Of a stretch of 64,000 bases of DNA, positions 25,444 to 34,213 are shown in pieces. The notes under the pieces are model-generated. The model was not told where the DNA came from. It did not search any database and was given only the letters and a program-made list of their open reading frames with translations. The position numbers and the translations under genes were made by a program. Each line of letters begins with the position of its first letter. Within the stretch, counting starts at the first letter, position 1. This DNA comes from Pseudomonadota bacterium (lineage in GTDB: Bacteria > Pseudomonadota > Alphaproteobacteria > Rhizobiales > Rhizobiaceae), in assembly GCA_023404095.1 (NCBI GenBank), contig JAEYDD010000032.1, positions 62,001 to 126,000 on the forward strand, given 5' to 3'.

Positions 25444-25593
25444 CTGAAATCAATATCTTATACATCGGTGGAGCCGCCAGTCACGCTGCGGCGGAGTGTC
25501 GGGATTGAACGGATCGAGCGCGAGCTTGGAGGTCTGTCCTGGCGCGTTTGACGACGGCCGCGTGATAAAGGAAAGGGCAAGCATGCCCGCGCC

Positions 25594-26772
25594 TTACTGT
25601 TTCCCGATGATCCGCAGGTGCGGATGCGCTGCCGCGCTTGTGCCCCCGCCGGCGCAGACGATGCGGTCCCGGCCGGTGCGCTTTGCATCGTACATCGCGC
25701 CGTCCGCGCGGCCGATCGAATCATAGATGGAATGGTCGCCGCGGCCGAGCGCATCGATCCCGAAACTGGCCGTGACGACGCTTTCCAGCCCCAGGTTACG
25801 CCAGTTGTGGCTCCGGATTGCCGCCTGCACGCGGCCCGCGACCTCAAGCGCACGGGCCGCCGTATGATCGGGAAGCAGCGCCACGAATTCCTCGCCGCCG
25901 AAACGGGCGAGGATCGACCCGCCGGGCAGAACCGCCGCCGTCACTTCCGCGATCGACCGGATGACCTCGTCACCGACGGCATGGCCGTAGTCGTCGTTGA
26001 TCCGCTTGAAATGATCGATATCGAACAGGATCAACGCCACGTCCTGCGCCTCTCCCGCCAGCAGACGTGCGACCGCGCGGTCAAAACCGCGCCTGTTCAG
26101 GAGACCGGTGAGCGAGTCCGCATCAGCATCGTTTCGATGCCGCTCGACGACATTGACCGTCATGACCGCAAGCGCAGTCATCGCCATGACCATCGCGCCC
26201 ACCGTCGCCGTCACCTGCATGACAAAGGAATAGTCCGAGCCCGCGAACTGATCCATGGCGATCGGGCTTCTGAGAAACAAGAAGACGATGACGCGCAGAA
26301 GATTTTCCGCGCACACGAACACCATCACCCAGAAAAGGAGCTTATCGATCGGGCGACGGGCCCGGTGACGGACGGCAGCCACAGCAATGGCGAGCAGGGC
26401 GACGCATGCGAGGTCGCTGATGAACAGCTCCAGTTGCAGGTTCTCTTCGACGATCACGACATAGGCGATGACGACATAGGCAAGGAGTGCCAGCGACAAC
26501 CTCTGCCAGAAAAGCGTCGAGCGCCCGAAATGGACGAGGAGGGCCTGCCCGTAGAGGAAGAAGGCCGCGAAGAACAGCGCCTCGGCAGTCATCGCCACCG
26601 GCTTCACCGGCAATGCCGGGATGAACATGGGAAACACGAAACCGAGTGCTGCCGACAGGATTCCGGCGCCCCAGTAGGCGGAAGACCTGATCCCGAAACG
26701 GGCCACGATCAGGAACGCGACCCCGAACAGCCCCATCACCACCGGCAGAAGAAATGCGAAGTTTTCGTTCAT
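25594..26772 (-). CDS. Membrane diguanylate cyclase (GGDEF)
   Basis: This 392-residue protein has six or seven hydrophobic segments in residues 1-215, forming a membrane sensor similar to unnamed rhizobial 6/7-TM input domains. A GGDEF domain starts at about residue 225: DADSLTGLLNRRGFDRA, VALILFDIDHFKRINDDYGHAVGDEV and the active-site motif RFGGEEFVALL. It would make cyclic di-GMP. An RxxD inhibitory site is not evident near the expected position. The start was set at ATG 26772, since the preceding open frame is charged rather than membrane-like. It is transcribed toward the tRNA. Confidence 0.9.
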   Translation of the reverse strand: MNENFAFLLPVVMGLFGVAFLIVARFGIRSSAYWGAGILSAALGFVFPMFIPALPVKPVAMTAEALFFAAFFLYGQALLVHFGRSTLFWQRLSLALLAYVVIAYVVIVEENLQLELFISDLACVALLAIAVAAVRHRARRPIDKLLFWVMVFVCAENLLRVIVFLFLRSPIAMDQFAGSDYSFVMQVTATVGAMVMAMTALAVMTVNVVERHRNDADADSLTGLLNRRGFDRAVARLLAGEAQDVALILFDIDHFKRINDDYGHAVGDEVIRSIAEVTAAVLPGGSILARFGGEEFVALLPDHTAARALEVAGRVQAAIRSHNWRNLGLESVVTASFGIDALGRGDHSIYDSIGRADGAMYDAKRTGRDRIVCAGGGTSAAAHPHLRIIGKQ

Positions 26773-26901
26773 GCGCCTGTCTTGCCTGCCGTCGTCGCAG
26801 AACCGAACCGTAGCCCGCAACGTCTAAGGATCTGGCAACGGCGAAGGTTTCAGAACCGTTAAGGACGAAGCATCCTCACGCTGACATCACGTCTGCGCAA
26901 T

Positions 26902-27282
26902 TCAGACCTCTTCCTTCTCCCGCGCCGGCGTCGTGACGCGCGGTTTCGGCTTGACGGAAGGTACGATCGAAGGGCGCGCCTCGACCTTCGGTGCGGGCGC
27001 CTTCATGCCGAGCATGGATTTGATGCGGTCGGACACGAGTGGGCGGAAGCGGCTGGCGCGGAAAGGCATGTCGACGGCGCCATACCCTTCCGGACCATCG
27101 TCGTTGCCGCGGTAAAGTTCCATCAGCTTGATGCCGTAGAAGTCGCCGTCGACATAGTGACGGTAGTGGCCGACCCAGCGGACGGTATAGATCGTGCCCT
27201 TGCGAATGCCCTGGTCGATCGAGACGTTCTTGAACTTGTCGTTGATGCAGACGACTTTCTGTCCGACGTGAAATGTGGGCAT
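26902..27282 (-). CDS. Hypothetical protein with SH3-like N-terminus
   Basis: This 126-residue protein is of unrecognised family. The N-terminal 60 residues (MPTFHVGQKVVCINDKFKNV and GIRKGTIYTVRWVGHY) have the spacing of a small SH3-like beta barrel. The C-terminal third is a basic, Pro/Lys/Arg-rich tail. The start was chosen at ATG 27282 because it has a CGGAGA ribosome-binding stretch and the upstream frame is unlike protein. It lies 47 bases downstream of the META-MliC gene, on the same strand. No function is proposed. Confidence 0.7.
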   Translation of the reverse strand: MPTFHVGQKVVCINDKFKNVSIDQGIRKGTIYTVRWVGHYRHYVDGDFYGIKLMELYRGNDDGPEGYGAVDMPFRASRFRPLVSDRIKSMLGMKAPAPKVEARPSIVPSVKPKPRVTTPAREKEEV

Positions 27283-27329
27283 TGCGATCTCCGAATAGCA
27301 GGCGGGCGCGGCTACGTCGCCTTGAACGG

Positions 27330-28052
27330 TCAGGGCGCCTTTCGGCAGGCGATGCCCGGCACGACGGCGCCGCTGGTCATGTCGCGCAGGGTGCCTTCGT
27401 CGCCCTTGGTCCACCATTCGAACTGGCCGCCGGCATAGCGGGCGCCCGAACCGGCGATCACGTTGCTCGCGATGACGAAGTTTTCCCCGAAGGTCAGGAT
27501 CGCAAGAGAAACGGACTCGGCGTTGATGTAGTCCGCCTTGAGCTTGAGGTCGCCGTCGCAGTCATAGGAAACCGTCTGGCGGTCGACGGTGACGGTGTTG
27601 GGGATCTGCAGCACGATATCCGTGGTGTTCCGCAACATTGCAAGCCGCATCGCATGTCCGCCGTCCTTGTCGGCAAGCAGCAACAGGCCGTTTTCCAGTT
27701 TCCACGACTTCACCGTGCCCAGCGCATCGAAAAAGCGCTGCTCCTGGTCCATCACGGCGGGGGCACACATCTTGCGCGTGGCCGCGGCCGGGGCGAAGGT
27801 CACCGAGCCGTCGGCCTCGAATTTCAGGTTGCCGCGATAGGTGTTGCAGCCGCCGTTGCCGCCATACGAGCCATCCGTCCGGATTTCGAGCGTCGTCTGG
27901 AGGTTGTCGATGACGCCCTTCCCGCTGAGGTCCTCGACGACCCAGGTTGCGCTCAGTCCCGGCGGAAGCGCTTCCGCGGCGAAGAGGCCCGACGCAGAGC
28001 CGAGGGACAGCAGCACAGCTGCCAGCGCATTCACAGAAAACCGCACGGGCAT
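27330..28052 (-). CDS. META (HslJ-like) domain fused to MliC-like lysozyme-inhibitor domain
   Basis: This 240-residue exported protein has a signal peptide (to about residue 25, ending LFA). Residues about 30-135 form a META/HslJ-type domain: WVVEDLSGKGVIDN, GGNGGCNTYRGNLKFE, ATRKMCAPAVMDQEQRFFDAL. Residues about 150-238 are MliC-like (VSYDCDGDLKLKADYINAESVSLAILTFGENFVIASNVIAGSGARY, then EFEWW-type FEWWTKGDEGTL). MliC proteins inhibit C-type lysozyme in the periplasm. The ATG at 28052 directly touches a GGAGG element; the GTG two codons later (28046) has ideal six-base spacing and may be the true start. Confidence 0.8.
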   Translation of the reverse strand: MPVRFSVNALAAVLLSLGSASGLFAAEALPPGLSATWVVEDLSGKGVIDNLQTTLEIRTDGSYGGNGGCNTYRGNLKFEADGSVTFAPAAATRKMCAPAVMDQEQRFFDALGTVKSWKLENGLLLLADKDGGHAMRLAMLRNTTDIVLQIPNTVTVDRQTVSYDCDGDLKLKADYINAESVSLAILTFGENFVIASNVIAGSGARYAGGQFEWWTKGDEGTLRDMTSGAVVPGIACRKAP

Positions 28053-28229
28053 CCTCCAAAACGAATAGGGCGAACCGGTCGCCAGCGGCGACGTTATGGC
28101 CGCTCCGATGAAAACGTCAAGCGCTGTACGCTCTGCCGCGACGGCCGGTGCCGAAACTCGACACCTTGTTGCGCGTGGCAATCGGCTGTAGAGCCTCTTC
28201 AAGACAATAAAAAGATCGCGGAAACAATC

Positions 28230-29423
28230 ATGGCACCCAGCGACAAGAACAAGCGCCGCGTTACCATCCTCGGTTCCACCGGCTCGATTGGCAAAAATAC
28301 CCTGGACGTGATCGAACAGCTCGGTGGCCAGGAGGCATTCGATGTCGTTGCCGTCACCGGAAACGACAACGTCGCCCTTCTGGCGGAACAGGCGAAAGCC
28401 GCGGGCGCATCGCTGGCGGTCACGGCCGACGAACGCCGCTACGACGACCTCAAGCAGGCACTGGCGGGCAGCGGTATCGCTGCCGCTGCCGGCCGCACGG
28501 CCTTGCTCGAGGCAGCCGCCATGCCGTCCGACTGGGTCATGGCCGCAATCGTCGGCACTGCCGGGCTGGCACCGACGCTCGCAGCGGCCCGGCGCGGCGC
28601 CGACATCGCCCTTGCCAACAAGGAATGCCTTGTTTCCGCCGGCAGCCTGTTCGTCGAAGCCGTGGCCGCCGGCGGCGGCCGGCTGATCCCCGTGGACAGC
28701 GAGCACAGCGCAATCTTCCAGGCGCTGGAGGACGACCAGCGCCACGCCGTCGAGCGGATCGTGCTCACCGCCTCGGGCGGGCCGTTCCGCACCTGGACGC
28801 GCGAACAGATGGCCGGCGTCACAGCCGCGATCGCCCGCGCACACCCGAACTGGTCGATGGGCCTGAAGATTTCCATCGGCAGCGCCTCGATGTTCAACAA
28901 GGCGCTGGAGATGATCGAGGCCAAGCATCTCTTCGATGTACGACCCGATCAGATCGAGGTCGTCGTGCATCCGCAATCGGTGGTCCATTCCATGGTCGGC
29001 TATACCGACGGCTCGGTGCTAGCTCAGCTTGGCTGCCCGGACATGCGCACGGCGATCGGCTACGCTTTGACCTACCCTGCCCGTCCGCATCTCAACGTCG
29101 ACAGGCTGGATTTCGCCAAGCTGGCACGGCTGGATTTCGAGGCGCCGGACGAGGAACGCTTTCCCGCGTTGCGCCTTGCCAGGACCGCGCTCGAACGCGG
29201 CGGCGCGCAGGGCGCGATCATGAACGCTGCCGAGGAAACCGCCTTCAATGCCTTCGTCGATGGCCGGATCGGCTTCCTGAACATGGCCGACATTGCGGAA
29301 CTGGTCATGGATGCCATGTCCGGCTGGCCGGCCGCCACGACGATGGAAGATGTCTTCGCCATCGACGCCGAAGCGCGCAGACAGGCAGGCGAGGTTATCG
29401 CCAAAATGGAAATGGCCGCGTAA
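28230..29423 (+). CDS. dxr: 1-deoxy-D-xylulose 5-phosphate reductoisomerase
   Basis: This 397-residue NADPH-dependent enzyme makes MEP, the committed step of the non-mevalonate isoprenoid pathway. The N-terminal dinucleotide motif is ILGSTGSIGKNTLDVI. The catalytic region has ANKECLVSAGSLF, PVDSEHSAIFQAL, TASGGPFRTW and HPNWSMGLKISIGSASMFNKALEMIEAKHLF, followed by VVVHPQSVVHSMVGY. Length is normal. A long open frame continues upstream, but ATG 28230 begins the fold. A terminator hairpin embraces its stop codon (29412-29434). Confidence 0.96.
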   Translation: MAPSDKNKRRVTILGSTGSIGKNTLDVIEQLGGQEAFDVVAVTGNDNVALLAEQAKAAGASLAVTADERRYDDLKQALAGSGIAAAAGRTALLEAAAMPSDWVMAAIVGTAGLAPTLAAARRGADIALANKECLVSAGSLFVEAVAAGGGRLIPVDSEHSAIFQALEDDQRHAVERIVLTASGGPFRTWTREQMAGVTAAIARAHPNWSMGLKISIGSASMFNKALEMIEAKHLFDVRPDQIEVVVHPQSVVHSMVGYTDGSVLAQLGCPDMRTAIGYALTYPARPHLNVDRLDFAKLARLDFEAPDEERFPALRLARTALERGGAQGAIMNAAEETAFNAFVDGRIGFLNMADIAELVMDAMSGWPAATTMEDVFAIDAEARRQAGEVIAKMEMAA

Positions 29424-29443
29424 GCCGCGGCCATCGCATTTTC
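29412..29443 (+). terminator. Terminator hairpin spanning the dxr stop codon
   Basis: ATGGCCGCG (29412-29420) pairs perfectly with CGCGGCCAT (29426-29434). The five-base loop TAAGC contains the TAA stop of dxr. CGCATTTTCC follows. The last codons of dxr therefore form the 5' arm. Confidence 0.75.
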
Positions 29444-29461
29444 CCTACATCCGCAACAGTG

Positions 29462-30676
29462 TCACGCGACCGCGCGGGCAAGCGCGCAGCGCGACCAGAG
29501 CGAGTGCAGCGCGCCGACGAGATGATCGATATCGGCGTCCGAATGCATCGGCGTCGGCGTAATGCGCAGACGCTCGGTCTTCTTCGGCACCGTCGGATAG
29601 TTGATCGGCTGCACGTAGATGCCGAAATTGTCGAGCAGCAGATCGGAGATCCACTTGCACTTGGCGGCGTCACCGACGAGCACGGGAACGATGTGGCTCG
29701 GATTGGGCATGTGCGGAATGCCGTTGCGGTCGAGCAGCGAGCGCAGGCGGCGAACGCGCTCCTGATGCGCGAAACGCTCGATCTGGCTTTCCTTCAGATG
29801 ACGGATCGAAGCCAGCGCACCGGCGGCAAGTGCCGGCGGAAGTGCGGTGGTGAAGATGAAGCCGGAGGCGAAGGAGCGGATGAAATCGCAAAGTGCAGCC
29901 GATGCGGCAATGTAGCCGCCCATGACGCCGAACGCCTTGCCGAGCGTGCCTTCGATCACCGTCAGGCGGTGCATCAGTCCCTCGCGCTCGGCAATCCCGC
30001 CGCCGTGCGGACCATACATGCCGACGGCGTGAACCTCGTCGAGATAGGTCATCGCACCATATTTGTCGGCGAGATCGCAGATCTCCTTGATCGGCGCGAT
30101 ATCGCCGTCCATCGAATAGACCGATTCGAAGGCGATGATCTTCGGCGCCTTCGGATCGGCAGCCGCGAGCTTTGCCTCAAGGTCCTTCAGGTCGTTGTGC
30201 TTCCAGATCACCCGCTCGCACTTCGAATGGCGGATGCCTTCGATCATGGACGCGTGGTTGCCGGCATCGGAGAACATGATGACGCCGGGGATCTTGGAAC
30301 AGAGGGTGCCGAGCGCCGCCCAGTTCGACACGTAGCCGGAGGTAAAGAGCAGTGCTGCTTCCTTGCCGTGCAGGTCGGCCAGTTCGCGCTCCAGAAGGAC
30401 GTGGTAGTGGTTGGTGCCCGAGATGTTGCGGGTGCCGCCAGCACCCGCGCCACACTGGTCGATGGCAAGCTTCATTGCCTCGGTGACCTTCGGGTGCTGC
30501 CCCATGCCGAGATAGTCGTTGGAGCACCAGACCGTGACTTCCTGGGTGCCCGAATCGGTATAGCGCGTCGCCTTGGGGAACCCGCCGCTGTGGCGCTCCA
30601 GTTCGGCGAAGACGCGATAGCGGCCTTCCTGGTGCAGCCCGTCCAATTCGTTTTTGAAGAAAGCCTCGAAATCCAT
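29462..30676 (-). CDS. hemA: 5-aminolevulinate synthase
   Basis: This 404-residue PLP enzyme of the Shemin (C4) pathway condenses glycine and succinyl-CoA for haem and B12 synthesis, and is characteristic of alphaproteobacteria. Conserved stretches include VTVWCSNDYLGMGQHPKV, GAGAGGTRNISGTNHYHVLLE, MTYLDEVHAVGMYGPHGGGIAE and the PLP lysine in IEGTLGKAFGVMGGY. ATG 30676 has a GGAG six bases upstream; a GTG at 30679 is the alternative. An FNR/FixK-type box lies at 30845-30858. Confidence 0.96.
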   Translation of the reverse strand: MDFEAFFKNELDGLHQEGRYRVFAELERHSGGFPKATRYTDSGTQEVTVWCSNDYLGMGQHPKVTEAMKLAIDQCGAGAGGTRNISGTNHYHVLLERELADLHGKEAALLFTSGYVSNWAALGTLCSKIPGVIMFSDAGNHASMIEGIRHSKCERVIWKHNDLKDLEAKLAAADPKAPKIIAFESVYSMDGDIAPIKEICDLADKYGAMTYLDEVHAVGMYGPHGGGIAEREGLMHRLTVIEGTLGKAFGVMGGYIAASAALCDFIRSFASGFIFTTALPPALAAGALASIRHLKESQIERFAHQERVRRLRSLLDRNGIPHMPNPSHIVPVLVGDAAKCKWISDLLLDNFGIYVQPINYPTVPKKTERLRITPTPMHSDADIDHLVGALHSLWSRCALARAVA

Positions 30677-30844
30677 CACTGTCTCCAGACCGGTAACCCG
30701 GCATGCTCAGGCGAAGGGTGCCTGTCTCGCTCCTCGACTACACGGCGGTAGCCACTGCTGCAATGCAAAGGAACTGCGGCAAATCCGCACCCACCTTTGA
30801 ACCATTCCAAGGTTTCATACAAGCGCAGAAACAACTGCGATATG

Positions 30845-30858
30845 ATGATTTATATCAA
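30845..30858 (-). promoter_or_regulatory. FNR/FixK-type anaerobox upstream of hemA
   Basis: On the minus strand this reads TTGAT-ATAA-ATCAT, one mismatch from the FNR/FixK consensus TTGAT-N4-ATCAA. It sits about 170 bases before the hemA start. FixK-linked oxygen control of hemA is known in some rhizobia, so the position makes biological sense, but no binding evidence exists here. Confidence 0.6.
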
Positions 30859-30871
30859 GTCGAAATGATTT

Positions 30872-30890
30872 GGGGCGGCTGTGCCGCCCC
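30872..30890 (-). terminator. GC hairpin downstream of coxM
   Basis: GGGGCGG (30872-30878) pairs with CCGCCCC (30884-30890) around a CTGTG loop, 26 bases past the coxM stop. On the minus strand it is followed by AAATCATTT, a poor T-tract, so termination strength is uncertain. It separates coxSLM from the hemA promoter. Confidence 0.5.
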
Positions 30891-30916
30891 AATGGATGTG
30901 CGATCAGTGCCGGAGT

Positions 30917-31714
30917 TCAGGTTGCCGCGGCAACGGCGCGCCGGGCCATCACGTTGACGAGATTGGCCCGATACTCCGCGCTGCCATGCAGGTCCGACAG
31001 CATGTCCGCCGGATCGGTCGTCACGCCCGAAAGGGCGTCGGGCGCGAAATTGCCGGCAAGCGCCTTTTCCATCCCGCTATGCCGGAAGACACCGTTCGAG
31101 CCCGCGCCCGTCACGCCCACCCGAACGCCACCGGCGCTCTTCGCCACGAAGACGCCCGTCATCGCGTATCGCGACGCCGGGTTCGGGAACTTGCTGTAGC
31201 CTGCCTTCTCCGGTGCTGTGAATTCGACGGCCACGATGATCTCGTCATCCTCCAGCGCCGTCTCGAACAGGCCGGTGAAGAAGTCATCCGCGGCAATGCG
31301 CCGCCTGTCAGTGACGATCGTGGCGCCAAGCGCGAGCATGGCGGAAGGGTAGTCGGCGGCCGGATCGTTGTTGGCCACCGACCCGCCGACCGTTCCCATG
31401 TGCCGCACATGCAGATCGCCGATGAGCGATGCGAGATGGGACAGCGCGGGACAGGCCGCCTTGATCTCGGCCGAGGAAGCGACCTCGGCATGCGTCGTCG
31501 CCGCTCCAATTCGCACCGTCCCGCCGGACACGGTGATGCCTTTCATCTCGGCGACGTGCCTGAGATCGACAAGGTCGGACGGCGCGGCGAGCCGCTGCTT
31601 CATCGTCGGGATCAGCGTCATCCCGCCCGATACATACTTCGTTTCGTCACCAGCCCCCTTAAGCCGAACGGCGTCGGCGACCGAGGATGCGCGATGATAG
31701 TTCGTTGCGTACAT
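30917..31714 (-). CDS. coxM: FAD-binding medium subunit, CO-dehydrogenase/xanthine-dehydrogenase family
   Basis: This 265-residue flavoprotein subunit passes electrons from the iron-sulfur subunit. It opens MYATNYHRASSVADAVRL, shows the FAD-pyrophosphate motif KYVSGGMTLIPTMKQRLAAP and the second FAD segment THAEVASSAEIKAACPALSHLASLIGDLHVRHMGTVGGSVANNDPAADYPSAMLAL, and has the CO-dehydrogenase C-terminal domain. The start is ATG 31714, 14 bases after the coxL stop. It is last in the S-L-M order typical of form II (BMS) enzymes. Confidence 0.9.
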   Translation of the reverse strand: MYATNYHRASSVADAVRLKGAGDETKYVSGGMTLIPTMKQRLAAPSDLVDLRHVAEMKGITVSGGTVRIGAATTHAEVASSAEIKAACPALSHLASLIGDLHVRHMGTVGGSVANNDPAADYPSAMLALGATIVTDRRRIAADDFFTGLFETALEDDEIIVAVEFTAPEKAGYSKFPNPASRYAMTGVFVAKSAGGVRVGVTGAGSNGVFRHSGMEKALAGNFAPDALSGVTTDPADMLSDLHGSAEYRANLVNVMARRAVAAAT

Positions 31715-31728
31715 GGCCGTTCGCTCCC

Positions 31729-34080
31729 TCAGTGCGCTGCATGGATCGCCGCCCAGACCTTTTGCGGCGTGGCGGGCATGGTCAGGTCGTTGTTGCCGAT
31801 CGCGTCGGTGATCGCGTTGATCAGCGCCGGCGGCGAACCGATGGCGCCGGCCTCGCCGCACCCCTTGATGCCGAGCGGGTTGCCCGGGCACGGCGTGTTC
31901 TGGTGCGAGACCTGGAAGGACGGCAGGTCGTCCGCCCGCGGCATGGCGTAGTCCATGTAGCTCGCCGTCAGGAGCTGCCCCGACTGTGCGTCATAATGCA
32001 CGCCTTCGAGCAGCGCCTGGCCGATACCCTGGGCGATGCCGCCATGCACCTGCCCCTCGACGATCATCGGATTGATGATGTTGCCGAAATCGTCGGCAGC
32101 GACGAACTGGATGATGTCGGTCTTGCCCGTTTCCGGATCGATCTCCACCTCGCAGATGTAGCAGCCGGCCGGGAAGGTGAAGTTGGTCGGATCGTAGAAC
32201 GCTCCTTCCTTCAGCCCCGGCTCCATGCCGCCCGGGAGGTTGTGCGCGGTATAGGCGGAGAGCGCCACCTGGAACCACGGTACCGTCTTGTCGGTACCGG
32301 CGACCTTCGCCTCGCCGTTCTCGATGACGATGTCGCTTTCGTCCGCCTCCATCAGGTGGGCAGCGATCTTCTTCGCCTTCGCCTCGACCTTGTCGAGCGC
32401 CTTCACGATCGCCGACATGCCGACGGCGCCCGAGCGCGAGCCATAGGTTCCCATGCCCATCTGGACCTTGTCTGTATCGCCGTGAACGACCGAAACGCTG
32501 TCGATCGGCACCCCGAAACGGTCGGCGACGAGCTGGGCGAACGTGGTCTCGTGTCCCTGACCATGGCTGTGCGAGCCGGTGAGGACCTCGATCGTGCCGA
32601 CTGCGTTGACCCGCACCTCGGCCGATTCCCACAGGCCAACGCCCGCGCCGAGCGAGCCTACGGCGGCGGACGGCGCGATGCCGCACGCCTCGATGTAGCA
32701 GCTCATGCCGATCCCGCGCTTCTTGCCGCGCTTTTCCGCCTCGGCCTTTCGCGCGGGAAAGTCCGCCCAGTCGGCCTGCTTCATCGAAGCCTCCAGCGAA
32801 GCCTCGTAGTTGCCGGCGTCATAGTTCATGATGACGGGGGTCTGATAGGGAAACGAGCGGATGAAGTTCTTCCGCCGCAGTTCCGCCGGCGAGACGCCGA
32901 GTTCGCGCGCCGCCGTTTCAATCGTCCGCTCCAGAAGATAGGTGGCCTCCGGCCGCCCTGCACCGCGATAGGCATCGACGGGCGTGGTGTTCGTATAGAC
33001 CGCACGCACATTTGCATGGATCGCCGGAATGGCATACTGCCCCGACAACAGCGTCGCGTAGAGATAGGTCGGCACCGACGAGGAGAACAACGACATGTAG
33101 GCGCCGAAGTTGGCGATCGTGTCGACCTTGAGCGCGGTGATGCGATTGTCTTTGTCGAAGGCCATCTTGACCGTCGAACGATGATCGCGGCCATGCGCGT
33201 CCGTGAGAAAAGCTTCCGTCCGGTCGGAAGTCCATTTCACCGGCACGCCCGCACGCTTTGACGCCCAGAGACAGACGATTTCTTCCGGATAGATGAAGAT
33301 CTTCGACCCGAAGCCGCCACCGACGTCCGGCGCGATCACGCGCAGCTTGTTTTCCGGCGCCACATTGTAGAAGGCGCTCATCACCAGCCGCGCCACATGC
33401 GGGTTCTGGCTGGTCGTGTAACAGGTGTAGTGGTCTTCCGCGCTGTCATAGACACCCAGCGCCGCGCGCGGCTCCATGGGGTTTGGCGCCAGCCGGTTGT
33501 TGAGGATCGTCATTTCGGTGACGTGCGCGGCGGCGGCGATCGCGGCATCCGTCTCCGCTTCGCTGGTGCCGATCGCCCAGTCATAGATGAGATTGCCCGC
33601 AGCCTCCGGATGAAGCTGCGGCTGGCCGGCCGTGAGAGCCGTCGCTGCGTCCGTGACGGCGGGCAGTTCCTCGTAGTCCACCACCACCTGCTCGGCGGCG
33701 TCCCGCGCCTCGCCGACGCTGTCGGCAACCACCACGGCGACGGCATCGCCCACATACCGGACCGTCTCGTGTGCGATCGGGCGCCAGGCGCCCATCTTCA
33801 TCGGGCTGCCGTCCTTGGAGTGGATCATCCAGCCGCAGATCAGGTTGCCGATCCCGTCGTCCAGCATCTGCTGACCGTTCAGCACGGCGATCACGCCCGG
33901 CATCTTTTCGGCCGCGGACGCGTCAATCCTTTTAATTTTCGCATGTGCATGCGGCGACCGCACGAAGGCGGCATATTTCATGCCCGGCACGACCATGTCG
34001 TCCGTATAGCGCCCCTTGCCTGTCAGAAACCGCTTGTCTTCCTTTCGCGCCACCCGCGCGCCGATACCTTCCACACCCAT
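31729..34080 (-). CDS. coxL: Molybdopterin large subunit, form II CoxL-like
   Basis: This 783-residue molybdenum hydroxylase subunit has N-terminal segments GIGARVARKEDKRFLTGKGRYTDD, then VDYEELPAV. The molybdopterin domain has DVGGGFGSKIFIYPEE, and the active-site loop reads AYRGAGRPEATY. AYRGAGR defines form II CoxL; true form I CO dehydrogenases carry AYxCSFR. The glutamate catalytic region near the C-terminus (GIGQALLEGVHYD, IKGCGEAGAIGSPPALINAI) is intact. CO oxidation by form II enzymes is not generally established, so the substrate is best regarded as unknown. Confidence 0.9.
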   Translation of the reverse strand: MGVEGIGARVARKEDKRFLTGKGRYTDDMVVPGMKYAAFVRSPHAHAKIKRIDASAAEKMPGVIAVLNGQQMLDDGIGNLICGWMIHSKDGSPMKMGAWRPIAHETVRYVGDAVAVVVADSVGEARDAAEQVVVDYEELPAVTDAATALTAGQPQLHPEAAGNLIYDWAIGTSEAETDAAIAAAAHVTEMTILNNRLAPNPMEPRAALGVYDSAEDHYTCYTTSQNPHVARLVMSAFYNVAPENKLRVIAPDVGGGFGSKIFIYPEEIVCLWASKRAGVPVKWTSDRTEAFLTDAHGRDHRSTVKMAFDKDNRITALKVDTIANFGAYMSLFSSSVPTYLYATLLSGQYAIPAIHANVRAVYTNTTPVDAYRGAGRPEATYLLERTIETAARELGVSPAELRRKNFIRSFPYQTPVIMNYDAGNYEASLEASMKQADWADFPARKAEAEKRGKKRGIGMSCYIEACGIAPSAAVGSLGAGVGLWESAEVRVNAVGTIEVLTGSHSHGQGHETTFAQLVADRFGVPIDSVSVVHGDTDKVQMGMGTYGSRSGAVGMSAIVKALDKVEAKAKKIAAHLMEADESDIVIENGEAKVAGTDKTVPWFQVALSAYTAHNLPGGMEPGLKEGAFYDPTNFTFPAGCYICEVEIDPETGKTDIIQFVAADDFGNIINPMIVEGQVHGGIAQGIGQALLEGVHYDAQSGQLLTASYMDYAMPRADDLPSFQVSHQNTPCPGNPLGIKGCGEAGAIGSPPALINAITDAIGNNDLTMPATPQKVWAAIHAAH

Positions 34081-34213
34081 CAGTCATCTCCTCCCGGAAA
34101 ACGTCACGCAGACGAAAGGCAGCCAGCCGGATTTCACTGTCAGGAAACCTCGCCCGGCCGCCGGCGTCCGCAAAAATCGAACCTGCCGGCGTCCTGCAAA
34201 CCAGGACCTGCAG

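Noticed and set aside
25367..25593. tRNA-Arg as an integration site for a mobile element
   Set aside because: No integrase, duplicated tRNA 3' end or compositional break is seen; xerD at 14505 is the housekeeping type.
28053..28988. Upstream extension of the META-MliC frame over the dxr gene
   Set aside because: The signal peptide and SD at 28046-28052 mark the start; the extension is dxr read backwards.
31729..34080. Genuine aerobic CO dehydrogenase
   Set aside because: The active-site loop is AYRGAGR (form II) rather than the Cys-containing form I loop, and the gene order is S-L-M.
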